This document shows positions 23,188-31,219 of a DNA stretch of 64,000 nucleotides, in pieces. Position 1 is the stretch's first letter. The number at the start of each line of letters is the position of its first letter. The notes under the pieces were generated by a model. The model made no database searches. It saw only the letters and a program-made list of their open reading frames with translations, and was not told the DNA's origin. The stretch spans positions 23,499 to 87,498 of the forward strand of contig PHBH01000021.1 in assembly GCA_002840535.1 (NCBI GenBank). The letters run 5' to 3'. Source of the DNA: Deltaproteobacteria bacterium HGW-Deltaproteobacteria-15. Lineage in GTDB: Bacteria; Desulfobacterota; DSM-4660; Desulfatiglandales; HGW-15. Made by a program: the position numbers and the translations under genes.

Positions 23188-24976
23188 TGTCCGATTTCAA
23201 CACCGCCACAAAAGCGCTCTGGGGGATCATGACAGCGCCCACCATCTTCATCCGCTTTTTGCCTTTCTTCTGCTTTTCAATGAGCTTCCGTTTGCGGGTG
23301 ATGTCCCCTCCATAGCACTTTGCAGTGACGTCCTTTCGGAAAGGCGATACCGTGGAGCGCGAAATGATTTTTCCTCCAATTGCGCCCTGGATGGCGATCT
23401 TGAACTGATGTCTGGGGATCTCCTGCTGGAGGCGGTCGCACACCTGCACTGCAAGTTCTCGAGCCCGTTCGCTGTGAACGATGACGGACAGGGCGTCCAC
23501 CTTTTCTCCATTTACGAGGATGTCGAGCTTTACCAGGTCGCTTTCCCGATAATCCATCAGCTCATAATCAAGGGAACCATACCCCTGGGTCACGGTCTTG
23601 AGCTTGTCGTAGAAATCGACGATCACCTCTGCAAGAGGCATCTCCATGGTAATCTCAAGACGGCCGGGTGCAGGGTAATGGACCCTGGAGTTGACCCCCC
23701 TCCGCTCCATGCAGAGTTTCATCACCGCCCCCATGTACCGGTCCGGTGTGAAGATGGTGGCCTTGATGAAGGGTTCGGCCGAGCCCACAATGGAGGCGGG
23801 ATCGGGGTAGTACTGCGGGTTGTCCACCACAATCGTGCTGCCGTCCTGGAGGGTAAAACGGTATTCGACACTCGGTACGGTCATCACAAAGCTTTGATCG
23901 TATTCGCGTTCGAGCCGGCCCTGGACGATCTCCAGATGCAGCAGGCCGAGAAAACCACACCGGTAACCCTGGCCGAGGGCTATGGATGAATCCTTCTGGT
24001 AAACGAGCGAGGCATCGTTCAACTTATACTTTTCGAGGGCCTCTGAGAGACTCGGAAAATCCTCTGATGACATGGGATAGATGGATGAGAAGACCATCGG
24101 CTTGGCATCCTTGAAGCCGGGAAGAGGTTCGTCTGCAGGCCGGGTGTCGAGGGTGACGGTATCGCCGATTCTGATGTCGCTCACGGTCTTGACTCCGGAA
24201 ATGATGTAACCCACGGATCCGGCGGCGAGCTCCGGCCGGGGGATCCTGCTCAGCTGAAAAATCCCGACCTCCTCCACCTTGTAGACGGACTTGTTGTACA
24301 TGAATCGGATGATGTCCCCCTGCTTCAACGCGCCGGAGAAGAGGCGGCAGCTGATGATCACTCCCCGAAAAGGATCATAGTGCGCATCGAATGTGAGCGC
24401 TTTGAGGGGATCCTCACGGCTGCCCGGGGGAGGAGGGATTCTTTCCACAATGGCCTCGAATATCTCTTCGATGCCTGCACCCTCCTTTGCAGAACAGAGC
24501 AGGACCTGGTCTGAATCGAGGCCAAGCTCGTTTTCGATCTGCTCCTTCACTCTCTCCACATCCGCGGACGGGAGGTCGATCTTGTTGATGACCGGGACGA
24601 TGGCGAGGTTGTTTTCCATCGCCATGTAGACATTGGAGATGGTCTGTGCCTGCACCCCCTGGGATGCGTCGACCAGCAGCAGGACGCCCTCGCACGCTGC
24701 CAGGGACCTGGACACTTCGTAGGAAAAATCCACATGGCCAGGGGTATCGATCAGGTTCAGCTCGTACTCCTTGCCGTCCTTTGCCTTGTACGGCAAAGTC
24801 AGGGTGTGGCTCTTGATGGTTATGCCTCTTTCCCGCTCAAGATCCATGCTGTCCAGGATTTGATCGCGAAATTGCCTGGCGCTCACCAGACCCGCATGCT
24901 GGATAAAGCGATCCGCCAGGGTGGATTTCCCGTGATCGATGTGTGCGATGATGCTGAAGTTTCTTATATGCTGCAT
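23180..24976 (-). CDS. lepA: elongation factor 4 (LepA)
   Basis: A 598-residue translational GTPase of normal LepA length. G motifs: AHIDHGKSTLADR, RERGITIK, DTPGHVDFSYEV and NKIDLP. The LepA-specific C-terminal domain includes LDYELMDYRESDLVKLDILVNGEKVDALS and the basic end ISRSTVSPFRKDVTAKCYGGDITRKRKLIEKQKKGKKRM. LepA influences translation initiation and ribosome assembly; the protein is conserved in nearly all bacteria. It overlaps hemW by 8 bp. Confidence 0.97.
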   Translation of the reverse strand: MQHIRNFSIIAHIDHGKSTLADRFIQHAGLVSARQFRDQILDSMDLERERGITIKSHTLTLPYKAKDGKEYELNLIDTPGHVDFSYEVSRSLAACEGVLLLVDASQGVQAQTISNVYMAMENNLAIVPVINKIDLPSADVERVKEQIENELGLDSDQVLLCSAKEGAGIEEIFEAIVERIPPPPGSREDPLKALTFDAHYDPFRGVIISCRLFSGALKQGDIIRFMYNKSVYKVEEVGIFQLSRIPRPELAAGSVGYIISGVKTVSDIRIGDTVTLDTRPADEPLPGFKDAKPMVFSSIYPMSSEDFPSLSEALEKYKLNDASLVYQKDSSIALGQGYRCGFLGLLHLEIVQGRLEREYDQSFVMTVPSVEYRFTLQDGSTIVVDNPQYYPDPASIVGSAEPFIKATIFTPDRYMGAVMKLCMERRGVNSRVHYPAPGRLEITMEMPLAEVIVDFYDKLKTVTQGYGSLDYELMDYRESDLVKLDILVNGEKVDALSVIVHSERARELAVQVCDRLQQEIPRHQFKIAIQGAIGGKIISRSTVSPFRKDVTAKCYGGDITRKRKLIEKQKKGKKRMKMVGAVMIPQSAFVAVLKSDNE

Positions 24977-24993
24977 AGCTTGGATAGATAAAC

Positions 24994-25023
24994 AGGGGTT
25001 ACGGCACTATCCGTAACCCCTGG
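24994..25023 (-). terminator. 12-bp perfect hairpin upstream of lepA
   Basis: CAGGGGTTACGG and CCGTAACCCCTG form a perfect 12-bp stem with a 6-nt loop. On the minus strand it is followed by TTTATCT, so it could end transcripts from the GntR gene. Its AGGGGTTACG core is also a sequence often found next to tRNA-type integration sites. Confidence 0.5.
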
Positions 25024-25090
25024 TGATGTATACGGTGATTCGAACCTGTGACTAAGAGATTTTAGCAGGGCGCAGGTCCTAAGTAAATAC
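25024..25090 (-). other. degenerate tRNA 3'-half-like sequence
   Basis: Read on the minus strand, CACAGGTTCGAATCACCG with ATCACCAGGGGTTACGG downstream resembles the T-arm and 3' end of a tRNA gene, but the T-stem does not pair well and no matching acceptor or D-arm is visible. It could be a relic attachment site left by a lost integrated element. This is a tentative reading. Confidence 0.3.
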
Positions 25091-25216
25091 CTTTTTCGGT
25101 AGGAGAATCCCCCTGCCAAGGTCCTGCCGTGCAGCCCCTGGGCCGTCGGAGTACAAGATGGAGGCATCAAATCCGAAGCACGAAATCCGAAATCGAAACA
25201 GTCGGTCCGGAGATTC

Positions 25217-25951
25217 TTACAACCCCGAAGAGACCTTTTTCTCGCGGAAGATTTCCGCCATTTTGATGAGATTTTCCCCGAATTCGATGGCATGCTTTCT
25301 CATGGCCTCCGCGGCCTCATCGGCATTGCGCGCCAATACTGCGTCGACAATGGGGCGGTGCATTCCCGCCGGATGGAGCCACAAGGGTTGAGGCTCAACT
25401 ACCTGAACAACACGCCGCGTCATTGCCATCAGCGAACGTTCCAGGGCTTCAAGAAAGTGGTTTGCGCACACCTCGGCCAGTATGTAATGAACCGAGGTCT
25501 TCTTGTTTATATCCTCAACCAGGGTGCGACTGGGCACCTCTTCCGCTTCGAGGAGTTCCCTTAGAAGATGGGCGGATTCTTCGTCCACGTGCGAGGCGGC
25601 AAGCCGGGCAATTTCGGGTTCAACGAGAACCCTCACGTGTACCAGTTCGGGGATAGAGATTTTTTCGGCCAGGAACAGGTCGATGAATGCGTTGCTCAGG
25701 TGTTCAAATGTCAGGTCCGTGACGAATGTACCGCCCGAAACCCCTGGCCGGGTTGTGAGAAACCCTGTGTTCTCAAGGACCCGCAACGACTCCCGAACGG
25801 CAACGCGGCTCACCTGGAACTGTTCGGCCAGTTCGCGCTCCGGCGGCAATTTATCCCCCGTCTGGAATTGGCCGAGGAGAATGGCATGCTTCAATTGCTC
25901 TGTCACTTCCTTGGATATCCGGGACTGCTTGATCGGTTTAAACGCAGGCAT
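25217..25951 (-). CDS. GntR-family (FadR/FCD) transcription regulator
   Basis: A 244-residue regulator: an N-terminal winged helix (ILLGQFQTGDKLPPERELAEQFQVSRVAVRESLRVLENTGFL, residues 26-67) and a C-terminal helical FCD ligand domain (LVEPEIARLAASHVDEES ... HRPIVDAVLARNADEAAEAMRKH) with histidines placed as in metal-binding FCD domains. FCD regulators usually sense organic acids or acyl-CoAs. It is divergent from the acyl-CoA ligase/TRAP genes across a 190-bp gap, so it probably controls that locus and is autoregulated. Confidence 0.9.
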   Translation of the reverse strand: MPAFKPIKQSRISKEVTEQLKHAILLGQFQTGDKLPPERELAEQFQVSRVAVRESLRVLENTGFLTTRPGVSGGTFVTDLTFEHLSNAFIDLFLAEKISIPELVHVRVLVEPEIARLAASHVDEESAHLLRELLEAEEVPSRTLVEDINKKTSVHYILAEVCANHFLEALERSLMAMTRRVVQVVEPQPLWLHPAGMHRPIVDAVLARNADEAAEAMRKHAIEFGENLIKMAEIFREKKVSSGL

Positions 25952-26024
25952 TTTTCATACCTCTTTTCTTCTACATCTTTACAACGAACCCGGCAAGTAC
26001 CGCAAGAAATTTCTAAACAATTTC

Positions 26025-26056
26025 CTTGACACAAATATTATACCAAACTAAGTTTT
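26025..26056 (+). promoter_or_regulatory. candidate promoter with overlapping palindrome
   Basis: TTGACA at about 26026 is followed 17 bp later by TAAGTT as a weak -10. The small palindrome AAACT-A-AGTTT (26045-26055) overlaps that -10 and lies between the GntR gene and the ligase gene, a suitable place for a repressor site. The assignment is by position only. Confidence 0.35.
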
Positions 26057-26143
26057 AGACCTAATAGGGGTGCCGAATCCCTTTTAAATGCAAAAGGGGT
26101 ATATGTGCGGATCCTCGATGCTGTATTCCTCGAGGGGGCTCGT

Positions 26144-27643
26144 ATGAATCTTGCCACTAATCTTGAAGCATCTGCCTTCTTTTTCGCCAACAATCCGGCT
26201 GTCAGACAAGCAGGCAAAGAGACGACTTACGCTCAGCTGAACGAGCGTGCAAACCTGATTGCCACAGGCCTCATTAAAATGGGTATTGCTCCGGGCGAGC
26301 ATGTCGGGCTATGCGCCCTGAACTCCGCCGACTGGATTGCCTTCTACTTCGGTGTGCTCAAGGCCGGTGCCGTAGCCGTGACGCTTTCCGGCGCCCTCAC
26401 CAAGAATGAGCTGTCGATTCTTGTCCCTCATGCGAAACCTCGCGTGATGTTCACAACCGATGCGAGGCTGGAGGAACTAACCCGGTTGAAGGATTCTGCC
26501 GGGCTGGAGAAGATCATCTGTCCCGGCGGTGACCTGTCTCTCGATAAACTCATGGGTATGGGTTCGGGATCGTTCAAGGCGCTGGACAGGGATCGATTCG
26601 ACATAGCAGCGATCCTCTATACGGGCGGCACGACCGGCATGCCCAAAGGGGTAATGCTGAAACATGAAGGCATCCATTTCTCCGCTCACAGCGTGTCCCA
26701 CTCCGAACGCTCCACAGAGACGGATGTTGCCCTCTGCTTCCTGCCGTTCAACCATGTTTTCGGCCAAATGCACATCCTGAATGCCACCATCCTGAGCTCC
26801 GGCTGTCTGGAGTTGCTGCCCTCCTTCGACATGGATCAGGTCCTGGAGGCAATGGAGTCCGGCCGCTTAACGAAGTTTTTTGCCGTACCCACGGTATACA
26901 TGCGACTCCTGACCCTTGGCGACCTGGAGAAAAGGCTCGGAAGATTGCGCTACTGTTTCTCGGCCGCCGCCAGTATGCCGGTGGAGATCGTCAGGCAGTG
27001 GAAGGAGCGCACAGGGATCTCCATCGCGGAAGGATATGGTATGACGGAAGCCATGCCGGTTTCCTACAATCATTACCACAGACACGTCGTCGGGTCGGTA
27101 GGCCAGCCGGTCAACGGCGTGGAGGTCCAGATCAGGGATGGATCGGGAAAACCTGTGGAGCAGGGGCACGAAGGTGAAATCTGCGTCCGGGGCCCCATTG
27201 TCATGACAGGGTACCTGAACGACCCCGAAGCGACCCGTGCCGCTTTCTGGGATGGCGGCTGGTATCGCTCGGGCGACGTCGGGCTGTTCGATACGGACGG
27301 TTACCTCTACATTGTCGACCGCCTCAAGGATATGATCATCACCGGGGGAGAAAACGTCTACTCGAGGGAAGTCGAGGAGGTGCTCTACACGAGGCAGGAA
27401 GTGCAGGAATGCGCTGTCATCGGTCTTCCCGACAGGGAATGGGGCGAACGGGTGACGGCGGTCATTGTCCCAAAGCCGGGAATGAGGATCGTTCCGGAGG
27501 ATCTGAAGTCTCTCCTCAAATCGCGCCTTTCGTCCTTCAAGGTCCCGAAGGAGTTCTTCGTGGTCGATGAAATGCCGAAAAATCCTGCCGGCAAGATCCT
27601 CAAACGGGAGCTGAAAAAGAAATTTGTCGGAGGCAATGAATAA
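26144..27643 (+). CDS. AMP-forming acyl-CoA ligase
   Basis: A 499-residue adenylate-forming enzyme (ANL superfamily) activating a carboxylic acid to its CoA thioester via an acyl-AMP. Motifs: A3 LYTGGTTGMPKGVM (near residue 165), FNHVFGQMH, A5 GYGMTEAMPVS (about 300), A7 GGWYRSGDVGLFD (about 380), A8 DRLKDMIITGGENVYSREVE and the catalytic lysine in NPAGKILKRELKKK near the end. ATG 26144 has GAGGGGG 6 bp upstream. The TRAP transporter genes follow directly, suggesting that the acid is imported and then activated; its identity is unknown. Confidence 0.92.
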   Translation: MNLATNLEASAFFFANNPAVRQAGKETTYAQLNERANLIATGLIKMGIAPGEHVGLCALNSADWIAFYFGVLKAGAVAVTLSGALTKNELSILVPHAKPRVMFTTDARLEELTRLKDSAGLEKIICPGGDLSLDKLMGMGSGSFKALDRDRFDIAAILYTGGTTGMPKGVMLKHEGIHFSAHSVSHSERSTETDVALCFLPFNHVFGQMHILNATILSSGCLELLPSFDMDQVLEAMESGRLTKFFAVPTVYMRLLTLGDLEKRLGRLRYCFSAAASMPVEIVRQWKERTGISIAEGYGMTEAMPVSYNHYHRHVVGSVGQPVNGVEVQIRDGSGKPVEQGHEGEICVRGPIVMTGYLNDPEATRAAFWDGGWYRSGDVGLFDTDGYLYIVDRLKDMIITGGENVYSREVEEVLYTRQEVQECAVIGLPDREWGERVTAVIVPKPGMRIVPEDLKSLLKSRLSSFKVPKEFFVVDEMPKNPAGKILKRELKKKFVGGNE

Positions 27644-27719
27644 TCGACTGCAGCCGGCTGGAAATAGGGGGGGTTGTTTCACATTCAGAGGGAGAAAAAC
27701 AGAGAAAGGGGTACATGTC

Positions 27720-28742
27720 ATGAAAAAGAGATTTATGGTCAAAGCATTTGTTTTCTTGATGGCTCTTGGATTTTTGTTCGTCTCGATTCCACTCTATGCC
27801 CAGGATAAGGAGATCAAATTAAGGTATTCTGTCATATGGCCCCCAATGCATCCCATTACCAAGTTGATGGTCGAGTGGGGAAAGGATGTTGAGAAGGTAT
27901 CCCAGGGCCGCATCAAGACCACCATGTTCGCAAGCAACACCCTCTCTCCCCCGATGCAGGCCTATGACGCCACGGTAAAAGGGGTCGTGGATGTGGCCGG
28001 GAACCTGCTGGCTTATTCCCCTGGCCGACTGCCGCTTTCAGAGGTGTTGCAGCAGCCTCTCGGGTACAGAAACGGTTATCAGGCCAGCAAACTGGCTAAT
28101 GCCTACTACAAGAAATTCAAACCCAAGGAATTCGACGACGTGAAGGTCATGTACCTCCATGGTGCGGCCCCTGGTTTTATCATGACCAAGAAGCCGATTA
28201 AAACAGCAGCCGATATCAAGGGTCTCAGAATCAAGGCCAATGCGGAAAACGCCGACATCGTAAAGAATCTTGGCGGCGCACCGGTGACCATGCCGGTCAG
28301 CGAGACCTACGATGCACTCTCGAGAGGCGTCGTCGATGGGACCCTTTTCCCGGTTGAAGCACTGCAGGGTTTCAAAATCGGTGAAGTGGTCAAGACCGTC
28401 CTGGAAGATTACGGGGTGTCTTACATGACATCGATGTACGTTGCCATGAACAAGGACAAATGGAATTCGATCTCGCCGGAAGACCAGAAGGCGATAGAGA
28501 AAATCAATGAAGAGTACAATGAGAAACTCGCCAAGTTGTGGGTCGAACTGGATAACAAGGCGAAGGAATTTGCCATAAGCAAAGGGGTAACGTTTGTGAC
28601 CGTCTCCGAGAAAGAACAGGCGGCGACCGTCGAAAAGATGAAACCGATCTGGGAAGCGTACGTCAATATGGCCAAGTCCAAGGGACTGCCCGGCGACGAG
28701 GCCCTGAAATTCTGCCTGGACTATTTGAAGAACAATCCGTAA
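27720..28742 (+). CDS. dctP: TRAP transporter periplasmic solute-binding protein
   Basis: A 340-residue DctP-type (Pfam DctP fold) binding protein with signal peptide MKKRFMVKAFVFLMALGFLFVSIPLYA. Mature features are VIWPPMHPITKLMVEWGKDVEKVS, GVVDVAGNLLAYSPGRLPLSEVLQ, AADIKGLRIKANAENADIVKNLGGAPVTMPVSETYDALSRGVVDG (the arginine of the LRIK segment binds the ligand carboxylate in DctP proteins). It captures an organic acid for DctQM. The start at 27720 gives the signal peptide; the frame extends upstream without one. It follows the ligase gene by 76 bp. Confidence 0.93.
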   Translation: MKKRFMVKAFVFLMALGFLFVSIPLYAQDKEIKLRYSVIWPPMHPITKLMVEWGKDVEKVSQGRIKTTMFASNTLSPPMQAYDATVKGVVDVAGNLLAYSPGRLPLSEVLQQPLGYRNGYQASKLANAYYKKFKPKEFDDVKVMYLHGAAPGFIMTKKPIKTAADIKGLRIKANAENADIVKNLGGAPVTMPVSETYDALSRGVVDGTLFPVEALQGFKIGEVVKTVLEDYGVSYMTSMYVAMNKDKWNSISPEDQKAIEKINEEYNEKLAKLWVELDNKAKEFAISKGVTFVTVSEKEQAATVEKMKPIWEAYVNMAKSKGLPGDEALKFCLDYLKNNP

Positions 28743-28760
28743 TCACCAGGAATCAAGCAG

Positions 28761-28801
28761 AACGGCTGAGGATTGAACATTATTTTCACTCTTCAGCCGT
28801 T
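28761..28801 (+). terminator. hairpin between dctP and dctQ
   Basis: AACGGCTGA and TCAGCCGTT form a 9-bp stem around a 23-nt loop, followed by TAGCGTTTTT. It may act as a leaky terminator or an mRNA-stabilising structure, giving more binding protein than permease. Confidence 0.45.
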
Positions 28802-28812
28802 TAGCGTTTTTA

Positions 28813-28840
28813 CTGAACACCGAACACTGAACACTGATCC
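28813..28840. repeat. heptad repeat (GAACACT family)
   Basis: GAACACC then GAACACT twice in 7-bp phase, just upstream of the dctQ ribosome site. A single-arm copy of another heptad family. Confidence 0.55.
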
Positions 28841-28861
28841 AGTGAAGTTCGGAGGGACATG

Positions 28862-29347
28862 ATGAAGAGCCTTACGGCAGCGGTGCTCAAGGGGGACAAA
28901 ATCTTATACACGACCGCCGGTGTGGTGTTGGCGTTCATGATAATCCTGACCCTCTGTGACGTGATCTTGAGGAATCTGGGTCACCCGATCACCGGATCCA
29001 TGGAGATCATCCAGTACGGCGGCTCCATTGTATTTGGTTTTTCCATCCCTTATGCCACCTGGATGGGGGCACAGGTGATCGTCGATCTGGTAACCCAGAA
29101 GCTGGGCCTCATCAACCAGAAAAAGATCAAAGCCGTTACCAGGAGCATAGGCATTATCATGTTCCTGTTCATCGCTTATAATTTTTTCATGTACGCCTTG
29201 GATGTGAAAAGGACGGGCGAGCTGACGGCGAGTTTCAAAATCCCGTACTATCCCTTTTGTTTTGCCATCTCACTCAGTTTTCTGTTCCAGAGCCTCACCA
29301 TATTCTGTGATCTGATCAAGACCCTTCAGGGAGAAAAGCATGAGTGA
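28862..29347 (+). CDS. dctQ: TRAP transporter small permease subunit
   Basis: A 161-residue membrane protein with four transmembrane helices: TTAGVVLAFMIILTLCDVILRNLG, IIQYGGSIVFGFSIPYATWMGAQVIVDLV, SIGIIMFLFIAYNFFMYAL and YYPFCFAISLSFLFQSLTIFC segments (quoted in part). It forms the membrane complex with DctM, driven by the sodium gradient in characterised members. GGAGG ends 6 bp before ATG 28862; ATG 28859 is an alternative. Its stop overlaps the dctM start by 8 bp. Confidence 0.9.
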   Translation: MKSLTAAVLKGDKILYTTAGVVLAFMIILTLCDVILRNLGHPITGSMEIIQYGGSIVFGFSIPYATWMGAQVIVDLVTQKLGLINQKKIKAVTRSIGIIMFLFIAYNFFMYALDVKRTGELTASFKIPYYPFCFAISLSFLFQSLTIFCDLIKTLQGEKHE

Positions 29348-30644
29348 TATCGCGGTCGGCATATACGGCATCATCATACTTCTGGCCCTTTTCCTGACAG
29401 GGCTCGAAATGGCCTATTGCATGATTTTGGTGGGTTTTGTCGGTTTCACTTTTCTGATGTCGTTTGGCGCAGCCTCCAACCTGGTGGTCAAGGACTTTTT
29501 CGATACCTTTACCACCTACAGTTATACGGTAATCCCCTTGTTTATCATGATGGGGGAACTGGCCCAGAATTCCAATATCGCCAAGAGACTCTATGTGGGG
29601 GCGCAAAAGTGGATTGGACACATACCCGGCGGTCTTGCCATGACCACCGTGCTGGGCGCAACCGCGTTCAAAGCCATGTGCGGCTCGACCCTCGCGACGG
29701 TCGGGACCTTTTCCGGGCTGGCCATTCCTGAAATGGACCGCTACGGCTACAAAAAGGAGCTCTCCGCAGGAACAGTCGCCTCGGTCAGCACCATCGGGAT
29801 GATCCTGCCGCCCAGCACGGTCCTGATTATCTACGGTCTTCAAGTTGAACAATCCATAGGCCGGCTTTTCCTTGCAGGGATACTTCCGGCATTGATGATA
29901 TCGTTGTTTTTCATGTTCGTTATCGCGGGATGGGTCCTTTTGAGACCTGAAATTGCGCCCAGGGCGGTAAAGGGGACATGGAAGGAACGGATCGCCGCCA
30001 TCCCGGATGGATTAGTCATCCTGGTGATTTTCGGCATCGTGATCGGCGGCATGATCACCGGCTTCTTCAGCCCTACCGAGGCGGGCACCATCGGCACGGT
30101 CGCCGTCTTTATTCTGGCTTTGACGAGAAGAGAAATCAATTCCAAGATGCTGGTGGCTTCATTTCGAGGGTCATTGAGAACCTCCATCATGACGCTCATG
30201 CTGATCGCCGGATCTTCTATTTTCGGGCACTTCCTGGCTATCACCGAGATCCCCATGATTGCCGCCGAGTGGACCGCCGCCCTTCCCGTGCCGAAATTCT
30301 TTATCATGGTCGTCATCATCGCCGTGTACCTCATCGGCGGCTCCATCATGGATGATCTGGCCTTTATGGTGCTGGCCACACCGATATTCTTCCCGACCGT
30401 AGTCAACCTCGGATATGATCCCATCTGGTTCGGCATCTTGATATGCATGACCCTCATGATCGGGGGGCTCATTCCACCTGTTGCCATTTATGTGTTCATC
30501 CTGGGAAATATCACCGGGCTTCCTTTCAAAACCATCTACAAAGGCGTTATCCCATTTCTCAGCGCTCTTGTTCTCGCCCTGGTGATCATGTTTGTCTTCC
30601 CCGATTTTGCACCCTGGCTGCCGAATCTTCTTATGGGGAGATAG
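29340..30644 (+). CDS. dctM: TRAP transporter large permease subunit
   Basis: A 434-residue channel-forming subunit with about 12 membrane segments and the DctM signatures: VIPLFIMMGELAQNS, GATAFKAMCGSTLATVGTFSGLAIPEM, STIGMILPPSTVLIIYGL, FFSPTEAGTIGTVA and GGLIPPVAIYVFILGNITGLPFKTIYKG (each quoted in pieces). It translocates the solute delivered by DctP. It overlaps dctQ by 8 bp and ends the ligase-TRAP operon. Confidence 0.93.
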   Translation: MSDIAVGIYGIIILLALFLTGLEMAYCMILVGFVGFTFLMSFGAASNLVVKDFFDTFTTYSYTVIPLFIMMGELAQNSNIAKRLYVGAQKWIGHIPGGLAMTTVLGATAFKAMCGSTLATVGTFSGLAIPEMDRYGYKKELSAGTVASVSTIGMILPPSTVLIIYGLQVEQSIGRLFLAGILPALMISLFFMFVIAGWVLLRPEIAPRAVKGTWKERIAAIPDGLVILVIFGIVIGGMITGFFSPTEAGTIGTVAVFILALTRREINSKMLVASFRGSLRTSIMTLMLIAGSSIFGHFLAITEIPMIAAEWTAALPVPKFFIMVVIIAVYLIGGSIMDDLAFMVLATPIFFPTVVNLGYDPIWFGILICMTLMIGGLIPPVAIYVFILGNITGLPFKTIYKGVIPFLSALVLALVIMFVFPDFAPWLPNLLMGR

Positions 30645-31219
30645 CTGGTTCTGTCTCTTTTTACACCACAACTCGCCCTCTCAGAATACGCCTAGCGCCC
30701 CTGGGAGGGGTTTAATTTTCCCAATAGGGCCATGAAATACACTGGCTCCCACTGGCTCCGAACGTCAGCAACAACAAAAGGTACTGTCCCCTTAGATACC
30801 GGGGGGTGAATCTCTTCAAGTAGGTTCCCGTTTCCAACTTCAGATCGGATCAGCCCGAGGGTAATCATTCGCTGGATGGCCATCCTTATCGGCGCCCGGG
30901 GAGAGAGAGGAACTCGACTCGCCGAAAAGGATCATCGTACCCGTAGTCCGACGGACGAACACCTGCGCAGACAAGCAGGTATCGGCAAGAGAGTCGGACA
31001 AAAGGGGGCGGACCGTTTTTCTTGGGCGGGGGGACTGGCGGTGCCCGTTTATTTCTCCGCAGGATACTCGGTCAACTCATCAACTCAAACCAGGCGACCA
31101 AATTGGGGGGATAACAAAATTCAAAACCAGAAAGGCGGCTGGCAGGTCGACATGAGACTGCATGGAAGTCTAACACTCGGCAGGAAAACCAGGGGCAATT
31201 CACTCAAGGAGGCATGGCA
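30645..31219. other. gene-free region after dctM
   Basis: A 575-bp stretch without a convincing gene. Short open frames in it lack ribosome sites and protein-like composition. It contains AAGGTACTGTCCCCTTAG, a motif of the kind often left by REP or transposon-associated repeats. A weak 23-codon frame (31152-31223) overlaps the phosphatase start; I do not call it. Confidence 0.35.

Noticed and set aside
25024..25090. Functional tRNA upstream of lepA
   Set aside because: The T-stem does not pair properly and there is no acceptor or D-arm, so only a relic is proposed.
30692..30883. Short minus-strand frame after dctM
   Set aside because: Low protein-like quality, no ribosome site, and overlaps a transposon-type repeat motif.
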